The position numbers and the translations under genes were made by a program. The notes beneath the pieces are model-generated. The model had not been told where the DNA came from and ran no database searches. It worked only from the letters and a program-made list of their open reading frames with translations. Below, piece by piece: positions 56,101 to 64,000 of a stretch of 64,000 bases of DNA (its first letter is position 1; every line of letters begins with the position of its first letter). The DNA comes from Diadema setosum (Eukaryota > Echinodermata > Echinoidea > Diadematoida > Diadematidae). The stretch covers positions 3,401,001 through 3,465,000 of the forward strand of contig CM067067.1 in the NCBI GenBank assembly GCA_033980235.1, in the 5' to 3' direction.

Positions 56101-57515
56101 CAAATATACTGGAGGCTGGATGAGTGATTTTAGAGAAAGACTAAGATGGCACTAGAATGCATCTACAGTGTGTCTCTAAAAAAAGTAAACCCAACTTCAA
56201 CAGCAAATTTTCAGAAAACTATCAAATATTTGCACATTATTTTTTCATGGTTAGATAGTCCAATAAGTCCTCTATCCAATGATACCACATAGGTTATGTA
56301 ACTCTCATGCATGACTGAGCATGATTCAACTTAGTGAATGGGTGTGAAATCATCACTGTGGCAAGTTATTTCTTGCTATTGTCATGCATTCAGGGCATAT
56401 TTGAAGTTAAATTTTTGTCAGCAAAGGTTGTTCCTGACACAGGCACACTTCACATGCTTTCCAAACATGGTACAGTTGACAATTGAGCAGAGAGTATTCC
56501 TGGTAACTCGATACCAGGAAACAAGAAGTTGCGTGGAAGTTCAAGAGGCTTTTCGGGTGCAGTTCCCCGACAGGCAGCCTCCAACACAAAGAGCCATCTG
56601 GTACAATGTGAGAAAGTATGCTGATCACGGAACTTGCCACAGTGATGATTTCACACCCATTCACTAAGTTGAATCATGCTCAGTCATGCATGAGAGTTAC
56701 ATAACCTACGTGGTATCATTGGACAGAGGACTTATTGGACTATCTAACCATGAAAAAATAATATGTAAATATTTTATAGTTTTCTGAAAATTTACCGTTG
56801 AAGTTGGGTTTACTTTTTTTAGAGACACCCTGTAGAGTTCTGGAGTACTTCAAAGGCCCTTGATTGGGTCATGAACCCCTAGAAACTCATAGTGTGCAGT
56901 TTGCAATGTTAACATGCCATATCAAAGAATATCAAACTCTCTTTTCTTCCTTGCAGCACACTAAAATGTAAAAGTTTCACTCTAACAGTGTATTCAAAGC
57001 TCTCTTTGGTGTGCTTGTTGATGTGTTAAGTAACAGTGTCTCATGGAGTGTCTCATAATATCAATCATCAAGTTTTCTTCCCTCCCCTCTCCCTTTTTTC
57101 TGTGCCTTAGACAACCTGGAGTCAACCATCTGCTTCACTGCATCATATCCCTACTTTTCTGGCCGTGGATTTTTGTCTGGATTTGTCTGGTAAGTTGATA
57201 TAAATGATAAGAAGTCGTTGTTGTTGTGGGGTTTTTTTTCAATCCTCGTAGGCTGGGGAAGCATGGAAACGCCTTCAGCTGCAAAGCAAACCATTCATAT
57301 TTTTCAATAATTCGACTCTTCCTGTATCTTGCGGTCAGTCTGCAGATTAAGGAAGAATTTAATCCCAAAGTTAGATGAAAAGCATACTTGTGAATTCAGG
57401 AGAATTGCGAGGTACAGTATGCGGTGTATGAATGAATTGATGCTTCCTTTGATTTAAGGTCAGTCCATTGTCAGTGGCAGAGGTCAACAAGTTTCATCAA
57501 AATGTAAGTAAATAA
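50155..57515 (+). CDS. PPPY and PGYxPQ-repeat protein with a C-terminal hydrophobic segment
   Basis: Joining 50155-50184, 52208-52497, 57111-57189 and 57459-57515 gives 151 codons plus TAA. All junctions are GT-AG with matching phases (0, 2, 0). The protein begins [14 protein letters not shown] is a PPxY motif, the class bound by NEDD4-family WW domains. About 11 PGY(P/A)PQ-type repeats follow, like those of synexin and cephalopod rhodopsin tails. Next is a Val/Gln-rich hinge ([20 protein letters not shown]), then [20 protein letters not shown] and FVWICL, about 20 hydrophobic residues able to act as a tail anchor. The last exon is the least certain: reading through the third donor would instead end the protein VS then TGA at 57198 (135 aa). 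A small endomembrane adaptor is inference; family name unknown. Confidence 0.8.
50588..50890. mobile_element. hAT-like MITE in intron 1
   Basis: Fifteen-bp inverted termini CAGAGACTCCAACTC and GAGTTGGAGTCTCTG bound 303 bp that repeat CGGGAGA/TCTCCCG words in both orientations. ATAATA flanks both ends, a possible target duplication. The CAGAG...CTCTG ends recall hAT elements. Confidence 0.75.
51330..51525. repeat. Degenerate repeats GTGGGGC-NNNTTCACGAGTA
   Basis: ATGGGGCCGCATTCACGAGTA (51356), GTGGGGCTGAATTCACGAGTA (51439) and GTGGGGCCTATTTCACGAGTA (51501) are three direct copies at uneven spacing. An inverted GGCCCCACCG lies at 51319. CpG-rich for an intron. Confidence 0.75.
52208..52497 (+). 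CDS. PGYxPQ gene exon 2 (repeat array)
   Basis: The acceptor is a long C/T tract then gaatag. The exon encodes [19 protein letters not shown] and further [12 protein letters not shown] repeats, then the Val/Gln hinge, ending CG|gtaagt (phase 2). The 5' part of the array uses CCA and the 3' part CCC/CCT codons, indicating unequal expansion. Confidence 0.9.
52620..52978. mobile_element. MITE with TTAA target site (piggyBac-like)
   Basis: TTAA duplications (52616-52619, 52979-52982) flank the inverted ends AGGCATAATTTACC and GGTAAACTGGACCT. The element is 359 bp and lies in intron 2 of the PGYxPQ gene. TTAA specificity is the hallmark of piggyBac-group elements. Confidence 0.7.
53117..53144. 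repeat. (CA)n microsatellite
   Basis: Uninterrupted CA repeat of about 14 units. Confidence 0.95.
53429..53644. mobile_element. 216-bp MITE with GTCGCTGGGGTGACAAGACC ends
   Basis: The termini GTCGCTGGGGTGACAAGACC and GGTCTTGTCGCCCCAGCGAC are inverted with a single mismatch over 20 bp. No coding capacity; superfamily not assigned. Confidence 0.88.
54030..54235. repeat. Two diverged direct copies of a roughly 95-bp unit
   Basis: GCCGCATCAATTTTTTTACTATTTACTATTTT and GCCGCATCAACTTTTTTGAT then ATTTACTATTTT occur about 115 bp apart. Each is preceded by a TTCTCGTCC word. Old tandem duplication. Confidence 0.7.
55764..55932. mobile_element. TATAACGAA-family MITE (copy d), degenerate
   Basis: ACACTCCTGTTATAAGGACC at the left and GTGCAGGAGTGCACTTTATA at the right are the diverged inverted ends. 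The TTTTGTTGTATCAAGATTTT interior resembles copies at 28040 and 37897. Confidence 0.7.
56166..56832. mobile_element. Tc1/mariner-type element with 202-bp inverted arms
   Basis: TA duplications (56164-56165, 56833-56834) flank the termini CAGTGTGTCTCTAAAAAAAG and CTTTTTTTAGAGACACCCTG. The arms run 56166-56367 and 56631-56832 with few mismatches. The 263-bp core codes for the transposase N-terminal fragment described at 56467-56667. The catalytic domain is absent, so this is an internally deleted, non-autonomous copy. Confidence 0.92.
56467..56667 (+). pseudogene. Transposase N-terminal HTH fragment (DUF4817-like)
   Basis: The frame reads [20 protein letters not shown] and then [15 protein letters not shown] with [18 protein letters not shown]. 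It resembles the DUF4817 helix-turn-helix that opens mariner-like transposases (E-R-x-F-x-V, VQ-x-x-F, P-D-R-x-P-P). It then runs into the terminal inverted repeat and stops; no DDE/D catalytic domain follows. It lies in the last long intron region of the PGYxPQ gene, same strand. Confidence 0.8.
57111..57189 (+). CDS. PGYxPQ gene exon 3 (hydrophobic segment)
   Basis: A strong pyrimidine tract (cttccctcccctctccc...ccttag) precedes the exon. Phase 2 is completed to Arg, then [20 protein letters not shown] and FVWICL. The donor is gtaagt. The Trp/Cys-rich segment of about 20 residues is the likely membrane anchor. Confidence 0.8.
57459..57515 (+). CDS. PGYxPQ gene candidate last exon
   Basis: After a weak acceptor (ctttgatttaag) the frame reads [18 protein letters not shown] then TAA. 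AATAAA overlaps the stop (57512). The frame could alternatively splice again at AAT|gtaagt, or this exon may not be used. Confidence 0.4.
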   Translation, partial: VSPLSVAEVNKFHQNVSK

Positions 57516-57827
57516 AATACTGAAATTACTACAGGAATTGATACTTTTGAGGAGGCAGCTGTATCAGCATTGAGAGCCATGCATCCTTATGTTTGCTCCT
57601 ACACTGTACATCCTTCAGTCAGTTGAGTTAAATTTTCGTAGCACCCATGCAAAGTCTATTAAAGAGCTTTGCTCAATTTCATGAAATTCTTCTGTGTTTA
57701 TATCGATGTTGGGCAATTTGTCAGTCATTTGCAGCAAAAACATCTCAACAGAAGAATTTCATGACTTTGAATGATTAGGCAGTACCTACTGCATGCTTTA
57801 AGGATTAGAACCAGCACTTGCTGTAAG

Positions 57828-57905
57828 GCAGAAGCTCGGTGGTCTAGTGGAGATGACGCCTTTCCGGAGATCAGATTGTAGCTTTGAATCCTGCTTGAGA
57901 ACGTA
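57828..57905 (+). repeat. tRNA-derived SINE head
   Basis: GGTGGTCTAGTGGAGATGAC is a pol III A-box-type sequence and GCTTTGAATCCTGC a B-box-type sequence about 37 nt on. The acceptor stem does not pair, so it is not a tRNA gene. Confidence 0.55.
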
Positions 57906-58880
57906 TGCCTATGATTTCTTTTATCATGGCTACTACTAAAACACTGATCAATTCAGTGCTTATTTACAGTCAATGTAGGGCAATTTGTCAAATCAGTTGC
58001 AATAAAAAATGTTGCTCAGTATACTATACACCAACTCATGGCACTCTTCCAAGACACTTGACTTGGCACCATCCCAGCAAGAGTTAACTATCATGTGACT
58101 TTCTCGTCAAGTATCAAGAAGAGCCATAAACAAACATACTTATGACATATTTATACAGTATGCACAGTAAATTTTGTGGTGTTTCATTTCTTTTTATTTC
58201 GCTAGTTGACCAACAGGCGAGAAATTAACAATTCACAAAAATATGCCTTGCAAATCGTCTCCAATACGATATTGCTAACATTTCTCTCATTTAATAGGAG
58301 ATGACACTTCATTCTTATTCTGTCAATGTGATTCTCACTTGTGAATTCCACCTCTCTCAAATTTGTCTTAGAAGTATAATTTTCCAAAATCTTATACCCT
58401 CAAAATATGTAGCCTATACAATAGGATAGTGATTGCTAGAGGAAAGGCATCCCAGCCGAAATTGCTCATTTCTGTTGTTATATGTGCCCCTATCTAGAGT
58501 ATAGAAGCAGAGCAGCAAGATTAGAATAAATATTAGGCTTACATACTTTCGTTCACAACAATGATGTACTCTCATACAGAGGTACTCATAGTGGCTGTAG
58601 TTTCAAGAGATTGTTGAGAGCGTCAAGTGGACCTTGCACCCTGAAATTAGCCCACAATAGCACCATGAATAAAAGCTATTATATTAAAGTAGATGTCATG
58701 GCTCCAGCATAACTGATCTGATCTGATGGGGATTCCCAGCTTCATTCCCTTTCAAAAACTTTAATACTGAGCATTTGCTGCTTGTAGTCTGTAACAATCA
58801 GTCACAAAGTCTGCCTGCTTGTCTTTGTCAAAGGAGTAATCACTGAATTTTATGTTTTTACTGGTTATACAGTGCCTTGA
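57906..58880. other. Noncoding interval
   Basis: No gene signal. A diverged pair of GGGCAATTTGTCA blocks (57712 and 57979) flanks the SINE head and probably belongs to the repeat. Confidence 0.4.
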
Positions 58881-58884
58881 AGTA

Positions 58885-59364
58885 CTGTAAAAGTGGTTTC
58901 TTTCGCAGTGGTTTTATTTTTGCGCTTTTTCGCATTTTTAGGTTGAACCGCGAATTTAACATCACGCGAAATGTTTTGAAAAGTCCCACGAAATTAACCA
59001 CGCAAGGAAATGTTTTGAAATCGCCGCGAATTGTTACAACGCTATTGCGCACATGCAGGTTCCGCGCATTGAGTGTATTGATGGTCAACACACACACAGC
59101 GATACCGCGCAACGTAGCGTACAAGCATGTTATAAAGTACTCGAGAGACGGGATTTCAGGTAAGCCTGTATTTGATTTTAATTTCTATTTAATAAATAAA
59201 AGGATAATTGGATTATAGCTTGGGTTTTCATATGCAAAATAGAACAGTTTTTGCTGACTGTGAATTCACAGATTTTGCCGACCGCGAATTTAAACACACA
59301 CGAAAAAGTCGGCACCGATGGAAACCACAAAAGAATCTGTACGCGAAAGAAACCACTTTTACAG
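58885..59364. mobile_element. 480-bp MITE with CTGTAAAAGTGGTTTC ends, TA site
   Basis: CTGTAAAAGTGGTTTCTTTCGC and its inverse (GCGAAAGAAACCACTTTTACAG) are flanked by TA (58883-58884, 59365-59366). The interior repeats CGCGAATT and CGCGAAA words. A truncated relative ends at about 59884 (AAAATATCCACTTTTACAG). Confidence 0.9.
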
Positions 59365-60111
59365 TATGTTGTGAACTTTAAACATGAACATCATATAAGG
59401 AAGAGTCACATTTGTATTGGATGTTTGTTGATGTCGTACATTAATCTATGTTTAGACAGCACTCACAGGCTAAAATTCATTTTCTAAAATAATTCCTTTC
59501 CTTCATTCAAAGATTGAAGATTGTACAGACAAGTACAAACATGTCTGTGTGTGTACCTGTGGTAATCTGTGTATGGTAATGAAAAATTTAACTTTTCTAT
59601 TGTTCACATGAGTAAAGGTACACAGTAAATCTCACATAAACTGACATGTCTGTGTAGTAAATTGGTCAACTTACTACACAATGTGACTTACGCAGTGATG
59701 TGCTCATAAGGTTACAAAATAACATTTGCTATGAGCAATCTCACAAGCCAGGTGCTTGCATATTTTTGTAAACTGAAATAGAACAGAGCAAAAACATGTA
59801 ATCGTAGAAGTGTGAAAACATGCAAAATTCATCTCAAGGCAGAGTGTGAAAAATTATTCTCGTGAAAATATCCACTTTTACAGTACATAAGATTGTTGTA
59901 GCATGCTCCCATATCCGTAATGGCAATACATATATCTTTTTGAATGTCATGGATGATTTACTACCAGTGTAACCCAGAATACAATAGGTCTGTGGTGTCA
60001 CTACAGAATTACACAGAGAGAAAGCTGGTTGCAGTGGCCTCTAAAGGCACAATTATAATATTAACAGTAATTGACCAAAGAGGAAGCTGATCTGTATAAA
60101 GGACAGATCTT

Positions 60112-60160
60112 TATTTGTGTGTGTGTGTGTGTGTGTTAAGTATTTGTGTGCGTGTGTGTT
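60112..60160. repeat. (GT)n microsatellite
   Basis: GTGTGT tract with one interruption. Confidence 0.95.
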
Positions 60161-60361
60161 GGCATCTGTAGTGACGTAGTACTGCCATCTTTGCTCCACA
60201 TAATTGTGCATGGGTGAGACGGGGTGGAGAGGCCAAAAGGATTACAGTACCTGTGGTATTCAAATCACAGTAAATTGTGTACATAAAAGTCTGTCTATAG
60301 TGCAGTGCGTATGACATGGGCATGCTTTTCTGAATTTTTGGGCAGCTAAATGTAAGAAGTA

Positions 60362-60896
60362 CAGTGGAAACTCAATATAAAAACATCTGATATACAGATG
60401 TAACAATAAACTGATATAATAAAATAATTTCTCTGGTCCCAATGAATTTTTTTCTTTTGTTGGTTATTGTTTATTGACTACTAACAGGGCAGGTGATAGA
60501 TAGAAACCTTGAAGTAGGGCGCGGTCTAACGTAAGGCTTTGTTTTTGCGCTGAAGACCTTTTTTTTTTTCTTTCTTTGCTTGTCAGCTGAAGAAAACCGG
60601 AAGTGGGCACCCTACAGACCAAAAGACCTTTTTTGTTTGTTTGTTTGTTTGTAAGCTGATGAAACCCGGAAGTGGCACCAGAAGTCTGCAGTGCCCCCCC
60701 CCCCCTTTCAATTTACGGTATAGATTAATCATTTGATGGTTTCTGAGGTGAGATATCGCGATTTTCCTGCAAAACTTCCTCAGCAGTTTTGCGTACACAA
60801 GCTGTTTACTTTATGCAAATGAGGCTTCAAGGTCATATGCTTTTGGTGAGTTAATTATACCGTATCATCGCACCTGGTTATACTGAGTTTCCACTG
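60362..60896. mobile_element. 535-bp TA-flanked TIR element
   Basis: CAGTGGAAACTCAATATAA at the left and TACTGAGTTTCCACTG at the right are inverted and flanked by TA. Inside, a unit (AAGACCTTTTTT...AGCTGA-GAAAACCGGAAGTGG) is directly duplicated at about 60558-60608 and 60623-60674. Non-autonomous Tc1/mariner-pogo type. Confidence 0.82.
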
Positions 60897-61640
60897 TATG
60901 TATATTATAGGTACTGTAGGAGGGTTGATGAGTGCAGACCTACAGTGTATCAAGTCTCATGACTTACACATGGATGGCACTCACTTACTCACTCAGGGGG
61001 GCTTTCTCACACACACATGCCTTACAAAGTTTTATTTGCACCTCACAAAAAGACACCCCCCCCCCCCAATAACAACATGGATCTCCAACCACCAAAACTC
61101 GAGAGATGCCAAGTTTTAAAAATGTTAATGAGTGAGATTTTCATGTCTCAGCTTCTCGTCGCATGCACATGCACGCAAGCGAAGCGACTAAGCGTGGCGA
61201 GGGTGTGGGAGGTGGGTGTCCCCCCACGGTAGGGAGCTTTTTCAATTTTTAGCTCTTAATTGTGTGATCTAGTGCATGCTTAAGTGACTATATTTTTTAC
61301 TTATTTTGAAAGACAAAAGGGAAATATACCTTCAATTGCACATAATCCTTTAAGCTTTACAATTTTGTATGTCTTGATGCATGAGAAAAATGGGTGCCAT
61401 GCGTGAGATCGTGAGACTGATCCTAAATGCATGAGTCTCACTCAGAATCTCACTCAGAATGCATGAGGCTTGGTAGCTCTGAAACTCACATGTGGAAAAT
61501 TGGTTTTATCAGAATAAGCTAACATGATATATCTTGTACACACCAATTGCACGATTTACAGCTTAAAAATGATGTAAAACCTGTGATATTTATAACTAAT
61601 TCAAGATCAGACAAAATATAAAGGCAGAGAGTGTATGCTG
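60897..61640. other. Noncoding interval with repeat-like patch
   Basis: CGCAAGCGAAGCGACTAAGC then GTGGCGAGGGTGTGGGAGG at about 61172-61220 looks like part of a dispersed repeat. ATCTCACTCAGAATGCATGA-type words recur at 61430-61470. No gene. Confidence 0.4.
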
Positions 61641-61644
61641 AATA

Positions 61645-63085
61645 CAATACAATTCAATTCAATTCAATTTAATCGGCACAAAATAAATCAAAAGTACATT
61701 ATGTACACAACAAAAACAATTTTAAAGCAATGTGTATAAACACATGTGCACATATGGAAATGAATGCCGGGACCCCTTTGAAGCATCTGGTGCTTGTTGT
61801 TGGGACCCAAAACAAAATGATACAAAATACATTTGATAAATGGCATATTGTGCAAAAATGAAAATGAAAAAAAAAAAAAAACACACACACACAACAAAAA
61901 AAAACTTATCAGCCCTACACTATGCACACACACACCACATTCTTATCACACACACAGTGCACACCCAACACACTCATTCAGTAGCAATGTCAGGATCAAA
62001 GAAGTGAAGAGTAGAAGAAATTTGGTAGCAAGCAGTCTAGTCAGACATGGATAACAGTTTCTTAAAAGTGTGTTGTTTGAATAATGTTCTGAAGCGAGAA
62101 AGTGTAGTGCTGGACTTGAAATCTGGACTAATTGAATTCCATTCATTTACACCTGTAAAACGAATTAAATGGGTTCCAACTGTTAAAACGGGCTAATGGC
62201 ATTCTCAGGCTATATCTTTCCTGAGTAGAATAATCATGAAAAACACAAATTACATTGAAACATATCATGAAACAAAATTGGGAGAATACCATTATGATAC
62301 TTAAACATAAACACTAATATATTAAATCGAACAAGTTCATGAATGGGTAGAATATTTAACTTGACAAAGATTCGTAAACTTGAACTGGGAGAATTGGTCT
62401 TAGAAATCAATCTTATCGCAAGCTTTTGTAACATATATAATTTCTCAAAATGAGTTTAATGTGTCTTACCCCATATTTCATTACAATAGTCAAAATGTGG
62501 CAATATTATTGCATTGTATATATAATGATAAAATTTTTCTAGGTTCAAAATCTACCAATTTAGATAACACCCCAACACATTTTGATATTCTTGAAGATAT
62601 ATTTTCTAAGTGGTGCTTCCACTCAAGAGATTCATGAACAGAAATATCTAGAAAATTTATAATTTGAGTATATGTCAATAATTCCATTTTCAATCTTAAT
62701 AAAATCAGAATTTACAGAAATTTTCTTTCTCTTAGAATGAAATAAAACATATTTTGTTTTTGTAAAATTTAAAAATAACTTATTACATTTAAACCATTCA
62801 TTCAACATTTGTAATTCATTATTCAGGGTAAATATAAGTGTGTTTACATTTCTGTGAGAGTATGATACTACAGTGTCATCAGCAAAAAGAGAAAATTTCA
62901 ATATTTCTGAACAATTTACAATATCATTAACCTATACTAAAAATAACAGTGGCCCCAGCACAGAACCCTGAGGTGCACCGATGTTTACCTCTCCTTCACA
63001 TGGATTCGACACCATCAACCACCACATATTATTCTCTATTTAACAAGTAATTAGAAAATCATTGTAGGGGTAAACCCTTTATTCT
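61645..63085 (-). pseudogene. Truncated LINE (non-LTR retrotransposon) reverse-transcriptase fragment
   Basis: Minus-strand frames hold RT blocks in order: FSNYLLNRE (about 63055), GAPQGSVLGPLLFLV (about 62975), FADDTVVSYSH with the FADD catalytic motif (about 62885), NEWFKCNKLFLNFTKTKYVL, LDISVHESLEWKHHLENIS, and LQKLAIRLISK (62434-62234). In-frame stops (for example TAG at 62932-62934) and frameshifts break it. The 3' end has a short (ATTGA)n tail at 61645-61670. 5'-truncated and inactive; CR1/L2/Rex-like group likely. Confidence 0.85.
61874..61975. repeat. A-rich and CA-rich simple sequence
   Basis: A runs and ACACAC tracts inside the LINE fragment's 3' region. Confidence 0.85.
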
Positions 63086-63114
63086 ATATGAACATAGCTT
63101 TGTTAAAACACATA

Positions 63115-63348
63115 TACTGTATAAGCTTTTATTTTCGTGTACAGATATTTTTGCGAATGAGAAGGTCGCTCATATTTTCGCGAGATATTGTTTTTGCAAA
63201 CTGACTCCAACGCTAACGTAAATGCATCATTACCCTCGTGCATGGCGACATTTTCGCATGCTGTTAAATTCACGATCCAACTGTGATTCGCGAAATTCGC
63301 AAAAATTGAACCCTCACGAAAATAACAGCTACCTGAGCTTATACAATA
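63115..63348. mobile_element. MITE with TACTGTATAAGC ends
   Basis: TACTGTATAAGCTTTTATTTTCG and CGAAAATAACAGCTACCTGA-GCTTATACAATA form imperfect inverted ends. The interior is rich in TTTTCGCG/TTCGCGAAA words, as in the 58885 element. Confidence 0.75.
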
Positions 63349-64000
63349 TCAAGGGGGTGTGGAACCTGTAGGGGCTTTTTGGAACGTCTGTTAAAAAAAA
63401 TTCTCATCCGTTATCCTTGCCCACTCCTGGGTCCACAGTCTCTCCACTTTGAAAAATGTTCAGCAGCCCCTGATATGACATGATTATGTATTTTTCCCCT
63501 GTGATCTCTTCTCATACAGTGTATCACCGAGGGAGCATAAAGTGGGAGATTCATGCCGTGACAAAAAGACAGACAGGTGACAGACTATTGGAAGGACCTT
63601 GAGTACTGTACAAGCCTTACAACCCTTATATTCTTGTGGGTCTAACAGACATATATTCCATTTACCCAGGTGTGTCGTATACTGTATGACTCTCTTTTGT
63701 TTAGATTCAATTTGTGCTCTATCTTGAGTAAATTGGACTCTTCTCTCTGAATTTATTGCAATACTTTCTGATGTTTTAGGAAACCCTTGCAGCAAAGTGA
63801 CACTACTAATGGTAGATTTCCTTCAAAGTGAAACAGGAGATTTTGCATTGAAGGAGTATAAATGTTTCTGCCCTTTGTCGCACTATGCAGTTAAGATTTT
63901 GTTGCAGTTGATGTCAGTTTTAGAATGAAAATTTATGGTGTTAATGACAATTGAGAGTCTGATAAACCAACTTGGTGACCAAAAAGCTGAAAAGCTATTG
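63349..64000. other. Noncoding window end
   Basis: No recognisable gene, RNA or repeat boundary. A 103-aa minus-strand ORF (63484-63795) has no known motif and is not called. Confidence 0.4.

Noticed and set aside
57828..57905. tRNA gene
   Set aside because: A-box and B-box words are present, but the acceptor and anticodon stems do not pair. Called a SINE head.

Overview
This is a 64-kb piece of animal nuclear DNA. It has spliced genes with GT-AG introns, AT-rich noncoding sequence, many microsatellites, long G:C homopolymer runs, and many small transposons with terminal inverted repeats. The style (many TA-flanked MITEs, tRNA-derived SINEs, frequent TACATGTA words, intron sizes of about 0.7-2.4 kb) suits a marine invertebrate, probably a deuterostome such as an echinoderm, hemichordate or lancelet. 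The species cannot be fixed from the sequence alone.

Layout. (1) 1-14496, plus strand: the 3' two thirds of a poly(C)-binding protein (PCBP, hnRNP E family) gene. Eight coding exons with matching phases give 312 residues: the second half of KH2, the linker, all of KH3 and an unusual Ser/Thr-rich tail. The 5' exons (KH1 and first half of KH2) are not in the window. (2) 14497 to about 30.8 kb: probable long 3' UTR of PCBP and intergenic DNA with MITEs and SINE pieces. (3) 30.9-41 kb, minus strand: two tandem paralogous C2H2 zinc-finger genes (854 and 924 aa). Each has one long coding exon with a splice acceptor just upstream of its ATG. Their 20 fingers correspond one to one. (4) 41-50 kb: noncoding DNA dense in palindromic and TIR elements, partly CpG-rich. 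(5) 50155 to about 57.5 kb, plus strand: a small gene for a PPPY plus PGYxPQ-repeat protein ending in a hydrophobic Trp-rich segment, read from three or four exons. (6) 56.1-64 kb: a mariner-type element keeping a transposase N-terminal HTH, more MITEs, and a broken LINE reverse-transcriptase fragment on the minus strand.

The three gene sets look functionally independent: an RNA-binding regulator, a pair of DNA-binding proteins and a small membrane-associated protein. The most distinctive structures are a perfect 67-bp-arm palindrome with a 15-bp target duplication and a hammerhead-like core (31873-32031), a MITE nested inside another MITE (37031-37703), a mariner derivative with symmetric 202-bp arms (56166-56832), and the zinc-finger duplication. 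I did not find a complete new multi-gene system.
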